From contig NC_092874.1 in NCBI RefSeq assembly GCF_028372415.1, forward strand, positions 58,193,865-58,257,864: DNA of 64,000 nt, written 5' to 3'. The notes beneath the pieces were generated by a model. It was not told the DNA's origin. It worked only from the letters and a program-made list of their open reading frames with translations, and searched no databases. Made by a program: the position numbers and the translations under genes. This stretch comes from Notamacropus eugenii. Lineage: Eukaryota; Chordata; Mammalia; Diprotodontia; Macropodidae. The stretch's first letter is position 1. The number at the start of each line of letters is the position of its first letter. Below, in pieces: positions 1 to 11,343 of the stretch.

Positions 1-1057
1 TTATAGCTTGTAAGTAGGGGAGAGCTAAATCAAGCAGTTTTGAGAACTGAGGAAACCAGAGGATGTTTTTTGGCAGCAGGGAAAGAGAAAGTAGACTAAC
101 TACACCAAAATCCAAAATTAGGTCTGTATTTGATAAACTCAGGAAATCAACTGAGACAAAAGGCCTTTAACACATGTATATGACGCATATGATTTTTATA
201 TACAAAATCTGTAATGGTGAAGAAAAAAGATTTAAAACTATATTGGAAAAGTCAGAGTACAGTACAAAATGTAAGGTATTGAATGAAAATAATTAATTTA
301 TAGTTTAGTGCTCACTCAAAAGTCAAATGCTATGCCATGTGTCAGGAAATCTCATTAGACCTTTGCTTTCAAGGACTTTTATTTTAGGAAAAGATAAATT
401 CTTAGAACAATTTTGGGGGGGTATTTATGGTTTGTTTTTTTTTTTACCACTAAATCAATTTGTTAATCAGAAAATTAATTGATTTTGGGAATGAAATATC
501 ATAAGCTTATGGCATATTGGATGGAGAACTTCGATCCTTGATCCTTGAGCCAAGATCTGGATCCCAAGACACATCCTAGATATATGACCCTAAGTAAGTT
601 ACTTAAAATTCCTTGCTAAAGTAACTCTAAATGCAAAGGAGGTGCTGATCTGCTTGGGTAGGAGAGTTCTCTAGCTAAGGAAATCATCCTTTCAGTTTCT
701 CTCGTATCATCCCACTAAATGTTTGCCTGGAGTAATTAAGCTCTTAAATGTTTGTGAAAAAGGAACTGACTCATTCAGGGGGAATACTAAACTCAAATTG
801 AAATTGTCTTTAATATATTTCCCTAGTAGCTATACAGTCCTTTTACATTTTCCCAATAGTATTTGTCTCTTCTATCTCTTTTCAGCCTTCCAACATCCAA
901 ATGAAGAAAAGATGAAAACATGCGGCCCAAGGAGATTGTGACTTTCTCATTGCCTCACAGAAAGCAGAGCTGGGATCAGAATTCAGCTATCACTTCCAAT
1001 TCCCCTAAGCCTTCTGGGAAAACCATATTTCTTTCAGAAAGAATCACATTCCAGTAG

Positions 1058-1172
1058 AATGTAAGCCCTTGAGGGCAGAGACTGGTTCATTTTTGTCTTA
1101 GTATCCCAGGGACAGCACAGCACAGCACCTAACACACAGTAGATGCTTAAATAAAAGCTTGTTGAATTGACT
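1058..1172 (+). mobile_element. L2 3-prime end, plus orientation
   Basis: GTAAGCCCTTGAGGGCAGAG, then CACCTAACACACAGTAGATG and CTTAAATAAAAGCTTGTTGA are L2 3-prime text. Confidence 0.65.
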
Positions 1173-3057
1173 TAGCAACTGGCCACACCTACCACTGGTT
1201 TACCAAGGTAAGTTTTTTTAATCACCTTTCAGTTTGATTCTAGGATTATCCTGTCCTATGAAACATAGTCTTAAAACCATCTTTCTTTACAGAAAATATA
1301 TTTTTAAAAAATTAGGCCAATGACTTCACAAATTTTAGTTCAAGAATGAGAATGTTTTTTACTTGGAACAATTACACATGTCACCTTTAGGGAGGGTGTT
1401 AATTTGAACAGGAAATCTGAAATTATATTTGCTGTTGCTTTCAGAAAACCAAAAGCAGCAACCAATATTACATTAGGCACAGCCCCAGAATCCAACCTAT
1501 ATTTAACAAAAGTGTGTTTTTCTGGTGTGATGTTCCAATCACCTTGCAGAGAAATGTTATTTACAACTCTAATGAAAGTTTTTGAGCTAGAGGGGCTGAG
1601 AACTGGATAACCCAGTTGTCTTCAGTGACTTAAAATACAATTCTCTTTCTTATTGTGCATGCTAACCATGGATATAGCATTCTCTTATGTGGCACAGGGC
1701 CTCATTTCTGCATTTCCTTTCTTTTTAAGATCTTCTTTGGGCATGTCTCTTCCCTCCCTAAGCCTTTATTTCTTCAACTGTAAAATGAAGGCACTGGGGG
1801 ACAGTTAAGCAAATTGTAGCATATGAATGTAATGGCCTAAGAGGGCTGGTGAACGTGAGTTCAGAGAAAATGGGAAAGTGCTTCTAAGTGTTGAACAAAG
1901 AAACCAGGGAGGAAAAACCAAATACACTGTGGCTATAACAAAGTAAATAAAGACATTAAAAGGCAGCAAATCTCAGGTCAGATACACTGGGAGATTACCA
2001 TAATGAAACTTATCAGAATTAAAGCACACCAGTTTTTGCTATTAACAATATGAACTACACAAGTGGTAGGTGTCACATACTGTCATAATTGTGGTATTAA
2101 GTGGTTTTATCTCTGTTTGGGTGTTTGCTTCAAAATAAAAATGTATCAACATAAAGAAAGAAAAGGAAACGTATTGGGTCAGTTTCCTAAAGCCCTTTCC
2201 AGCTCTCAACATTTTGTGATCTAACCATCTATGATCTCCTCTGGTTAATTCATTCCCCACTCCCATCCCTCCTCCCCAATCTTTTCTTTCTTTTTATTAG
2301 AGGCACCCTCATTTACTTGCTTTCTAGAGTAAATGACTTTACTGTCTGTGTCTATCAAGATGATCTATTCCCAAACTGCATTCATGCTTCTTCTTCCTCT
2401 CCCAATTCAGTCTTTGATCCAGAATCATCCAGCAGCCCTAGGCTGCATAACTGGCTCAAGCCAATCGATTGTTTCACTTTCCCCCTTCCCTTTGTGCCCT
2501 TTGGTTGAGGACTTAGCTTTCAAAAATCTCATTCTTTTCTCTTTGTCTCCCCTTCTTCTCTCGGTTCCCCCACTTTGCAGGACTAGTTTGGAATCAGGAT
2601 GCTTAAGTGAACAGTAAATTGTCATCAATATCTAAAGCCTCAGGCCCTGCAACCATGAGAAATAATGCTGTCTCCTTTTTGTTTTCTTTGCTAGGAGATC
2701 TGATGCCTAGCAGATAAAGAATGAAGCATTAGTTGTGTCTTCTCTCTCTTTCTCCCACTATCACTGCCTGATAGCAATGGTACTTCATAATTAATTTTTC
2801 ATATCTGGCAGCCTTTAATGTTTGTGCAGAAATTCACCCACATCTCAGGCGTTAACTCAAAGCAGTTATTTATGAAGTCACATCTGAGGCTCCAGACTCT
2901 CAACAGACAAATGGCCTTATCTTAAACGGTAAGATCTCCACCAGAGATAACTTGAAAGCTCTCATTCTGGCCTGTTTGGCTATTTAGTGTCCTGAGGATA
3001 ACTCATATCTGCACTCAAATCAATACAAAATTTTATCTTTTAAATAGAACCTCTCAC

Positions 3058-3190
3058 TTTTCCTGACGGAGAGGTGATGGACTAAACATACAAAAGGCTC
3101 TACACGTTTCCAGACAGGCCTTTGAGGTTATGTTTTGTTTGACTATGCATATGTGTTAGTCAATTTCACAAAACAGGTAAGGTGTATAGT
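3058..3190 (+). mobile_element. L1 3-prime end fragment, plus orientation
   Basis: CTGACGGAGAGGTGATGGAC and TTTGACTATGCATATGTG match the far 3-prime end of marsupial L1 (consensus CTGACAGAGAGGTGATGGAC, TTGACTATGCATATTTG). Short L1-like text also appears near 1805-1835 but is too brief to call alone. Confidence 0.55.
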
Positions 3191-3602
3191 TTTCCAGTTA
3201 TCAGACCTATACATGTGGGAAGTCTCTTGGTTGCCCCGAGAATGCTATCCAGGTGTTGCCAATTACCCCAGTAAATGTGATTGTTGGAGAACCCACAGGA
3301 ATAGGATTTGGATTACAGGCAGTTGAGCCTAAACTTTTGAATGGCCCATGTGCCCCATTGGGTCACTCAGATTCCATCACTTGCAACCAAAAAGACTGAT
3401 GAGAATGAACTCCTAGTGGTGAAACCATTCCCCCTCTTCTAGGTTAAACTGAGGTATTTTATCTATCAGGGCTGAAAAATTCCCTTATTATTGTGTCTTC
3501 TCTGGCCTATTATAATTTGTACAACTTCCCTGACTTGTATTTATGATTTAGTTTGGATAAATGAGTGCAGAGGGGTGAAGCAAATGAGTGTTAGTCTAGA
3601 CC

Positions 3603-3789
3603 CAGAGGTGGGGAACCTGTGGCCCTCTAAATCCTCGAGTGTGGTCCTTTGACTGAATCCAAATTTCACAGGAAAAAAAAATCCCCTTAATAAAAGCATT
3701 GTTTCTGTGAAGTTTGGATTCAGTCAAAAGGCCTCACTTGAGGGTCTAGAGGGCTCATGTGCTGAGAGGCCCCAGGTTCCCCACCCCTG
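3603..3789. mobile_element. hAT-type hairpin MITE, 187 bp
   Basis: The ends are inverted repeats (CAGAGGTGGGGAACCTG at the left and its near-exact complement ending CCACCCCTG at the right). The inverted similarity continues inward, through TTTGACTGAATCCAAA and its complement, so nearly the whole element is palindromic. Flanks are TCTAGACC at left and TTTAGACC at right, an 8-bp near duplication as hAT transposases leave. There is no coding capacity. A related copy sits at 32072-32235. Confidence 0.8.
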
Positions 3790-4475
3790 GTTTAGACCCT
3801 TAAGAGTCATCAGGTACAGAGCTTTTCTAGCTGAACTCATTGCACTCCAGGAGTGGAGATAGTTGATGAGTGGGAGAGGAATACAGTTCTATCCTAGAAT
3901 TCCTTTAAAGAGACTAAAGGAGAGAATGCTCAGCCTCAGTGGTCCTGGAAGGAGCAGCCACTGAGCCCTTCAGCTCACTTAAAAGTGATTGGCCAGACTT
4001 CAGATAACATCTATGCATACCGCCTGCAAGCTGTGTCCTTATATTTGGAGAGACAGAGAATACATGTTATCTTACAGTTAAGGGCTTCATTTTTTCTTGC
4101 TTGCTTTTTTTTCAATTGGAAGGTGAGTGGGAAGAAAAGAGGAACTAGGGATGCATTAGCTAAGGAAAAAAGAAAAAGAAAAAAAGAGAATCACAGAAGC
4201 AGTTAAAAAAATAACTTAGAAGAAAACAGAAAGAAGGCCAAAGAAAGAACAGAGCAGGACAGATTTAAAAGTTACATGTTGAACTTATTACATCTTTAAA
4301 AAGAAAAGCATGCTGTACATATTTGATCCTCAGTTTCATGTACAACCCTAACTTTATGTTCCACAATTGTATATGGAAATGCATGTTTTATTTATTGAGT
4401 TCAGAATTTTTTAAAATTAAAAATAATGATTTTTAATAACTAGAATCATATACTGTACTTGGCATATCCCATAGT

Positions 4476-4660
4476 GCAGCAGCTAGATGCTGTAGTAGAT
4501 GAGTGTCATACCTAGAGTCAGGAAAACTCATCTTTCTGAGTTCAAATCCAGATTCAGATACTCATTAGCTGTGTGACCCTGGGCAAGTCACTTAACGTAG
4601 TTTGCCTCAATTTCCTCATCTGTCAAGTGAGCTAGAGTGGGAAATGACAAAGCAAAGAGC
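4476..4660 (+). mobile_element. tRNA-derived SINE, plus orientation
   Basis: GTGCAGCAGCTAGATGCTGT, GAGTTCAAATCCAGATTCAG, AGCTGTGTGACCCTGGGCAA and GTCACTTAACGTAGTTTGCC, then a tail with GAAATGACAAAGCAAAG as in the SINE copies at 35341 and 38095. Confidence 0.7.
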
Positions 4661-5035
4661 TGGCTATGTGGAATCTGGAATGATTATTTAGGATTTATCA
4701 GTTATTTAGGACATCAATCCAGAAGCAAGAGCACTCTCTTTATAATACTTTGTGAATTGTAGCCTTTCAGTTTTACAGGAGTGGTATTCTTATTGTCCTG
4801 CTGAAACCCATCCCCATAGTACATATAAAGATTCAATAATAATTGATAAATGTACAAATACATTTTGAATCATTAATACTTCTAAAATTTTTAACTGAGT
4901 TTTTTGCTTTAAGAGACCTAAGTAAGAAATAATGGACGGAGATAATGTTATTTTTTTTTCTGTTTCACAGATGGCTAACAAGAAGTTAAGTGATGCCTCT
5001 GGTCACATAGTTAATAAATGTCAATATCAAAGTTT

Positions 5036-6546
5036 GAAAGGTACGTAGCCTTCTGACCCCTTCCTAGGTCAGAACATGTTCTTTCCATAGTGATACCTTT
5101 CAGTATCAATATGCATTCATTTTTCTTTATACTTTGACCTGAAATAGGAAAGAAAAAAAAATCTTCATAGGTAAGCACTTTGTTTTTAAAAGAAAAATGG
5201 TCCATGCAAAGTATTGGTTTATTATACTCTGTCCTTGTGAAAAAGTAATCAATGTTAAATCTTGGAGCAGGAAGCTTAAATTTCATTGGATATTGGTCCT
5301 AGACTGTTGGTAGAAAGAAATTTGTTAACACCGTAAGTTACCTGGGGAAAAAATGCCTAAGTTACATATATATCTCTTTGAGTTATACTTAAGTATTTTT
5401 TCCTTCTAAAATTTTGCAAAAGTATTCAGTTCATTCCTTCTTTAAAGAAAAAACATTTCAGCTGACCCTACAACATCTTCTGCCCAAACTCTCTAAGAAG
5501 CACAGAGTTGAAAAGAGACCACAGAAGTCATTTAGACCAACCTGAAACAATACAGGGAATCTCTTCTGTGATAGATTTACATTGGGTAATCTTCCTCAGG
5601 AAATGGTTTTTGTCAATGTCTGTTTCTTTATCCATTTCCCATTTTCCCAAGCTAACTTGTTTAATAGGTTAGATTGGCATCGCCATGGATGCATTCATGC
5701 ATTATTTTCTCATTTTTTTCATTTTTAATTTTTGTTCTAACAATTCAGTAGTCTAACTGTACAAATCTGACTGATTTTGAAATTATTCTCACATCATTAA
5801 TCATTTATTTCCTGCCTATTAAAATAAAGTTCATTTGGGGAGTGTATTGTTCATTGTCGTGTCTAGTACCTCCCAACTCTCTTCTTAAAGAAAGTAATTA
5901 TCAAAATAATAAATAAAAAAAAAAGAAAGTAATTATCATATGCAGGCATGAAGCTTCTTTATAGTCTTTAGGATTAGGTCTCTTTTACTTATTAATCCTG
6001 AGGTTTATTTTCCAACGTATTTTTCACCATCCTTCCCTAGTGTATTTTATTATATTGAAACAATGGAGGATTTGAGAATATTTTGATTTAAAAAGGAGGT
6101 CATAATTGTGTTTTCTATAGAATTTCTATACTCTCTCACCTGTATGCAACATATATTAGTGATAAACTGAAATTATCTTCATGGCTGCCTTTCCTGTAAA
6201 TGCTCACCATGAGCACTGAAAAATGAGATGACTATTAATCCCCTGAAATGATGTTTCTTGTTGCATGATAATATCAACTCTGTCAACCCTTCATTATTTA
6301 CCTCTTCAAGGAAATCCTACAAACCATCCTTCATTTAACTATTTTTTGTCTTCTTGTCTCATTTATAAGTGGCAGTCAATACTGGTATGATTCAGTTTCT
6401 TTACTGACTGACTCATTAAAGGAAGTATAGTATAAAGAAGTATAAAGCATAAAAAAATGAATGCATATTGATACTGAAAGGCATCATGTTCAAGAACATC
6501 AACATGTTCTGACCTAGGAAGGGATCAGAAGGCTATGTACCATTCA
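5036..6546. repeat. Inverted repeat pair of about 105 bp, 1.3 kb apart
   Basis: 5036-5142 and 6437-6546 are inverted copies. Shared blocks include TAGCCTTCTGAYCCCTTCCT, AGGTCAGAACATGTT and CTTTCAGTATCAATATGCAT followed by TCATTTTT. By eye identity is about 85-90%, with a short insertion in one arm. The 1.3 kb between the arms shows no coding frame. They could be two oppositely oriented copies of one dispersed repeat or the long ends of a DNA element; I do not recognise the family. Confidence 0.7.
5887..5938 (+). repeat. Direct 17-bp repeat around an A-rich spacer
   Basis: AAAGAAAGTAATTATCA occurs at 5887-5903 and 5922-5938. Only 18 A-rich bases (AAATAATAAATAAAAAAA) lie between. It has the form of a target-site duplication around a bare poly(A) tail. 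Confidence 0.85.
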
Positions 6547-7034
6547 TTATCATTGGACAAGATATTACATTTAGAGTACCAGAAGTAATTAACATTCATA
6601 GCAGGTCTAAACACTGTGTCGTTCTTAGCATCCCTGACCCTGTCACTGCACAAGTAGGAGGGAGCTCCTCGGCTCAAGGGCTATTTTGTAGTATTGTTTC
6701 ATGGACTGCTGCTATGACCAAAATATTCATCACTAAGTGGCAGATCTACAGGTAATGAGCTTCTCTGTATTTAGCCTTTTTGATCTTTAAGAAGCAGACT
6801 GAGGCTGCTGCCAGGATTGTCCTCAAAGCTTTTCAAGAATGATAGAAATTGCCAAGGTTTGGGCTTTACTGTCAGAGCCTTTGAGAATCTAGGGAGCCTT
6901 GACTTCACAATGAGGCACCAGTACAGGGCTTGGTATTTTTCTTTTTTAGGTTTTATCTTTTGAGATTCAGCCTATCATCCCAGATTTCAAGATTTGTTCA
7001 AGATCTTCCTTTTGCTGCCACATCCCTTGAACAT

Positions 7035-7245
7035 GGAATCTAACGCAATGATTAGATGAATGAATGGATGGATTAAAATGCATTTACGGAGTTCTTACTA
7101 TTTGCCAGGCATTGTATCAAGTGCTGGGGATGCAAAAACAAACAGCAAGGTGATCCCTGCTTTCAAGGAGCTAACATTGTACTGGAGGAAGACAACATAT
7201 AACAAAGAGGTAGAGTTGGAAAGGAAGAGGTTAAGGTATATATGT
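7035..7245 (-). mobile_element. L2 3-prime end, reverse orientation
   Basis: GGAGTTCTTACTATTTGCCA, GTATCAAGTGCTGGGGATGC and TTTCAAGGAGCTAACATTGT are the reversed L2 3-prime end. Confidence 0.65.
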
Positions 7246-7576
7246 AGGGGCATGATTTAAAAATGGCCAGAAGTGGTGTGTGGCCCAGCTCTAGGAAAGA
7301 TAAGGTTAAAGTTCTTGTGTCAAAGCCCAGGGCTGTAGAAGAAGTTTTCCAAGTTGGTGATGGGAGAACGAAGAGGGCCAGAGTATTAGCAGAATAACTG
7401 GGAAACAACTTCTGTGTTAAAGTTGAAAGCACACCCTTCCTTCCAGTCCTATGTGTCCTGGTGCTACTCATGCTAATTTCTCAGAGTCTTTATTTTCCTC
7501 ATCTTTTGTGAAGGGGTTGGACAAGATGACCTTTTAAGGTCCCTTCTACCTCCAAATGGAATTACTCCTATTATTT

Positions 7577-7808
7577 CTAGATGGTATAATGGATATAGCA
7601 CTAGATATAGAGTCAGAAAGACCTGAGTTCAAATTTGGACTCAGACACTTATTAGACTGTGTGACTCTGGCCAGTCACTTAACTTGTTTGCCTTAGTTTC
7701 CTCAACTGTAAAATGAGGATGATAATAGCACCTACCTAGAAGGGTTGTTGTGAGGATCAAATGAGATAATATTTGTAAAGAACTAACACAGTACCTGGCA
7801 TATATATT
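7577..7808 (+). mobile_element. MIR/THER1-type SINE, plus orientation, near full length
   Basis: GGATATAGCACTAGATATAG, then AGTTCAAATTTGGACTCAGA and GTGTGACTCTGGCCAGTCAC. It continues through AACTGTAAAATGAGGATGAT to AATATTTGTAAAGAACTAAC. tRNA-like head, core and L2-like tail are all present. Confidence 0.78.
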
Positions 7809-7849
7809 ACTCCTTTCTCTTCACACATTCCCTTCCATCCTCCAACAAC

Positions 7850-8110
7850 TGGGCTTCTTCTACTACTACTCCACTGAAAACTTTCTCAAAAGTTAAATTA
7901 ACTCATGTCTTGCCAAATCCAATGTTTTCTTCTTTTCTCTCCTTCACCTCTCTTTTGTAATACTGGTCTTCAAACTCTCTCTCCTTCTTTCCTTTTTTTC
8001 TAACTGATATTGTACTTTCTGGTTCTCCTCTTGCATTTTTCAACTACTCCTTTTGTTTTCTCTACTCTCCATCTATTTCTTTTCTCTACCCACATTCCCT
8101 TATCTCCTTT
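7850..8110 (+). mobile_element. L2 reverse-transcriptase fragment, plus orientation
   Basis: CTTGCCAAATCCAATGTTTTC and the later CTGGTTCTCCTCTTGCATTT match the L2 text CTTGCCAAATCTAATGGCC and CTGGTTCTCCTCCTACC. Heavily decayed. Confidence 0.45.
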
Positions 8111-8154
8111 TTATGGTTCTATCACCTGTACTGGATAACTTTGAAACATCCGAA

Positions 8155-8500
8155 GCTGCTGTTTTGGTAGAAAGAATAGTAGACATGAGGTCAGAAGATT
8201 TGGAATCAAATCCCAACCATGTAACTTATTAGCTGTGACACTGAGTAGATCACCTAACCTCCTAAGGTCTCAGTTTCCTTATTTGTAAAATGAGGATGTT
8301 GGACTGCTTCATTTCTGAGGTCAAAGGAATGGAACTTTATATCTGAAAGGGATCTACAGTTCAAACCTCCTCATTTTACAAATGAAGAAACCCAGGCTTA
8401 GGGGATTGTAATTTGTCCAAGGTTACAAAGGTTATAAATGGCAGAGCCAAGATTCCAATCCAGGTCCCTTGCCAGCACATTTCCCATTGTTATCCCCCAT
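8155..8500. mobile_element. Two MIR copies back to back (plus, then minus)
   Basis: Plus copy about 8155-8330 (GTAACTTATTAGCTGTGACA, GTTTCCTTATTTGTAAAATG). Minus copy about 8345-8490 (CTCATTTTACAAATGAAGAA, then TCCAAGGTTACAAAGG). Another MIR-like bit extends to about 8560. Opposed orientation makes a possible fold-back. Confidence 0.55.
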
Positions 8501-9039
8501 AGTCACACAGCTAGATGTCAAGATTGGGATTTGAATTCAGGTCTCTGACTCCAAGTCTCCTGTAGAATTAGAAGACTGGACTAGGTGACCTCTAAGGTTT
8601 CCTGAAGCTATATATCTATATATAGCTATAAATCTATATATATCTATGATTTTACAGATAGATATAGATATGTATTTTCTATAGAGGGCTTAATGAACTG
8701 AATAGTAATAAAATATATATCATATATACATTACTAATTATTCACCAATACCATGTGCTAAACAGAAAGAAATATTGGGGGGGTTGACTCTATATACATA
8801 TATATGTATATAAATATACATATATTTATGAAACTCATATATTGCCTATTTAAGCTAAATGAATAATCTGAAAAGATTTCTAGAATACTGTTTCGGATTT
8901 GCTAACCAAAATTCTGACCTTAGGTTTTTTGTGGTTCTAACATTCCCTAATACTATCTATCACTCAATATAATTATAAACATTGTTTAAGTGCCTATATG
9001 GCATTTCCACTATGGCATCTTTCTATCACCTTGAAGTCA

Positions 9040-9185
9040 ATGCTTTCGCAGTAGAAAGAACACTAGACTAGGAGTTAGAAGCCCTGAGTTCTACTCCTAG
9101 TCATCCTGTGACTAGTGTTCCAGCTTTGTACAAGTTACTTTGAGCCTCACTTTCCTCATTTCCCTAAAATGAGGGAGCTGAATTA
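9040..9185 (+). mobile_element. MIR fragment
   Basis: GTAGAAAGAACACTAGACTAG, then GAGTTCTACTCCTAGTCATC and CACTTTCCTCATTTCCCTAA resemble a decayed MIR head and core. Confidence 0.5.
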
Positions 9186-9259
9186 TAAAGGATATTCCAA
9201 AAGTCTCTTGATTTTACCTTAAGACTTAAAACCACATATGACTTTTGGGACCCCCTCTA
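9186..9259. mobile_element. Small mariner-like palindromic MITE
   Basis: About 74 bp with inverted ends (GGATATTCCAAAAG at left, complement of GGGGGTCCCAAAAG at right) and TA dinucleotides at both borders, as for Tc1/mariner elements. The middle holds another short inverted pair around AAGACTTAAAACC. Family naming would need a library search. Confidence 0.5.
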
Positions 9260-9399
9260 TAATTTAGATTTTTTCCAATTCACTTTTTAAGGTTATTTAA
9301 TTGTATATTGTCCAGTCAACTAGGGTAAGAATCCTATGTTTAAAAATATTTTCTTTTCTTCTTTTTAAATAGTCAACCTGTCAACAAGTCTCATTTTGT

Positions 9400-10075
9400 T
9401 TCTCATTTTGAAAATGCTCCTCTGATGTCATTCTTCTCACTTACCTCTGCTAACACCCCAGGCCAGGCTCTAATCACTTGACACTTGGATTACACCAGCC
9501 TCTCAGCTGTTTTCCTGATTTTTGTCCTCCAACTCTCTTTTAATACCACTAATCTTCCTAAAATACAGCTTTACTCCTGTTCAGAGAACAGAGGCTCCTA
9601 TGGCCTACCATTAGTCCAAATTCCTTTGCCTGACCTTCAAGCCAATTCTAGAACAAGGTCCCCCACCCTCAACCCATGCAAACTTGTTTCCCACTGTTCT
9701 CAGACATACACTGTCCATTCTAGTCAGGCTGGTTTTTTCACTGCCCCTTAATACATACCCTGGTCATTTCCACTTTGAGTCTTTTTTCACAGGCTATTCT
9801 TTCCACATGGAATGTCATCCTTCCTTGGTTTTTGTTATCTATACCCTACCTTCAAAATACAGCTTAAGTCCCATTTCCACTCCCTCCCCATTATATTAGC
9901 CCACATTAATCTCTGTCTTCTTTGAACTCTTACTGTTCAAGTAGGTATCACATAATTTAACATTTAATTGATGTAAAACGGTTTCTTTCATTTGTTTCCT
10001 AAAATTGTACACTACTCCTGGGTAGGACATGTTTTTTGTATTCCTAATGTGCGCTCTGCCTCCCGTCAGTCTAGA
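9400..10075 (+). mobile_element. L2 LINE 3-prime part, plus orientation, in HACD1 intron 1
   Basis: CAGCCTCTCAGCTGTTTTCC, CTTTGCCTGACCTTCAAGCC, TCCACATGGAATGTCATCC and AATACAGCTTAAGTCCCATT follow the order of the L2 C-terminus and pre-tail. The 85-codon open frames here are L2 remnants. Confidence 0.6.
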
Positions 10076-10715
10076 GTTCCATAAACTCTTTTCCTTAGGT
10101 TAAAATTTTGCAAATAGTATTTTCTGTAGAGGGTTTAATGAACTGAATAGCAATAAAATATATATCATATCTTTACTACTAATCGTTCACCAATACCTCC
10201 TGCTAAACAGAAATATTGGGGGTTGACTAAAATAAAATAGAAAGGCAATGTGGTTTGGAAATGGGACAGCATTTCCCTAACAACTTTAGAAAAGTTCTTT
10301 AAAAAGGGAGACTTGAAATTCTCTGAAGTGGGATCCCTAGCATAAGCTTAAGTAGTAAGATATATCTGACGCCCGAAATAAAAGGGAGTGGCCACAATGC
10401 TAGATTAGTTAAATGCCCAGAAAACACTGAATCTAAGTAACTGAGCTTGAATAAAAGCTTTGGAATTGAAAGGATAATTATTTCTAACACTTGTGAGATA
10501 AAAGCAGGTCTTCATTGGTTCTTCCCATTTCCAGAATTTCTGCATTGGATAATAAGTCAGGGAGGGCTTCTTTTTTCCTTCTGGTTGTTAGAACAAGAAT
10601 GGACCAGACAGTCTCGGGAGTCAAACGAGGGAAGGAGGATATGGAGGGGGCCGGGCGGCGGCAAGAGGCTACAAGCATTTCTTTAAATTGAGCCTCGAGA
10701 AGCAGCGGACCGTCG

Positions 10716-10800
10716 GTGTGTGTGCGTGTGTGTGTGCGTGTGTGTGAGTGTGTGTGTAAGTGTGTATGTGTGTGTGTGTGTGTGAGTGGGATAGTGTGTG
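10716..10800 (+). repeat. (GT)n microsatellite beside the HACD1 CpG island
   Basis: A run of TG repeats broken by GCG, AGTG and TATG interruptions. It lies in HACD1 intron 1 about 540 bp from the exon donor. It produces spurious Cys/Val and Thr/His open frames. Confidence 0.9.
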
Positions 10801-11343
10801 CCTCTCTCCCCCCGCCCCCCTAGGTCGTCCCCCGCATTCCTATGCCAGTCTATACTTAACCTCCCTCGCGGTCCGCCCGGCAGAGCGCACTGACGCGCCC
10901 GCCGCTCCAACGCCCGGCACCGTATTAGGCAATGCCCCGCGAGGCTGGGACCTTATCTCCCCCCTCCTCGCTTTCATTCAACCGCTCGGCGGCTCCCTCC
11001 AGCTCTCGCTCCCCTCCCCCCGGTGCTCCCCTCCCCCGATGGGCTCCCTCACCCGGGTCCCAGCTGCTTCCAGCAGCCGGTTCCCCAGCGGCAGAGGGCC
11101 CTCCCCCCAGCTGCTCCCTCTCGCCCGCGAGGGCAGCTGCCAGAAAGAGGGGCCACCATTCCGTCCCCAAACCCCGTCACCGCCCATTCAGCCCTGCTCA
11201 CCCCAGGAGGCCCAGAGCCGGAGCGCCCCAGGACTCGACCTCTCCACCGCCCTCCGCCAGGCTCTGGCTAGGGCTAAAGGGAGCTGTCCCGGGAGGGCGC
11301 CGGGAGTGCCAGGAGGATATCTGCCTGCCCGGCCACAACTTAC

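Larger units (their letters stand above)
8671..10231 (+). repeat. Direct repeat pair of about 110 bp, 1.4 kb apart
   Basis: 8671-8795 and 10119-10231 are direct copies sharing TTAATGAACTGAATAG, AATAAAATATATATCATAT, TTCACCAATACC and GCTAAACAGAAA. Identity is about 85%. A MIR, the mariner-like MITE and an L2 lie between them. The flanking TTTTCTRTAGAGGG is included. Family unknown to me. Confidence 0.7.
1..11343 (-). other. HACD1: HACD1 intron 1 (partial, runs off the left edge)
   Basis: This stretch lies 3-prime of HACD1 exon 1 on the minus strand. I looked for the next exon (expected to resume at a split glycine followed by WLVLAIAMVRFY-like residues) and saw nothing convincing. It holds interspersed repeats listed separately: L2 pieces, MIRs, one hairpin hAT MITE, a mariner-like MITE, an L1 3-prime end and two unexplained repeat pairs. 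Short open frames here lack protein-like features. Assignment to intron 1 is inference from the donor site and the known length of this intron class. Confidence 0.7.

Noticed and set aside
10683-10910. Thr/His-rich minus-strand frame of 75 codons
   Set aside because: Produced by the (GT)n microsatellite.
1-11337. HACD1 exon 2 within the window
   Set aside because: I looked on the minus strand for sequence encoding the WLVLAIAMVRFY region after an acceptor and found no match.
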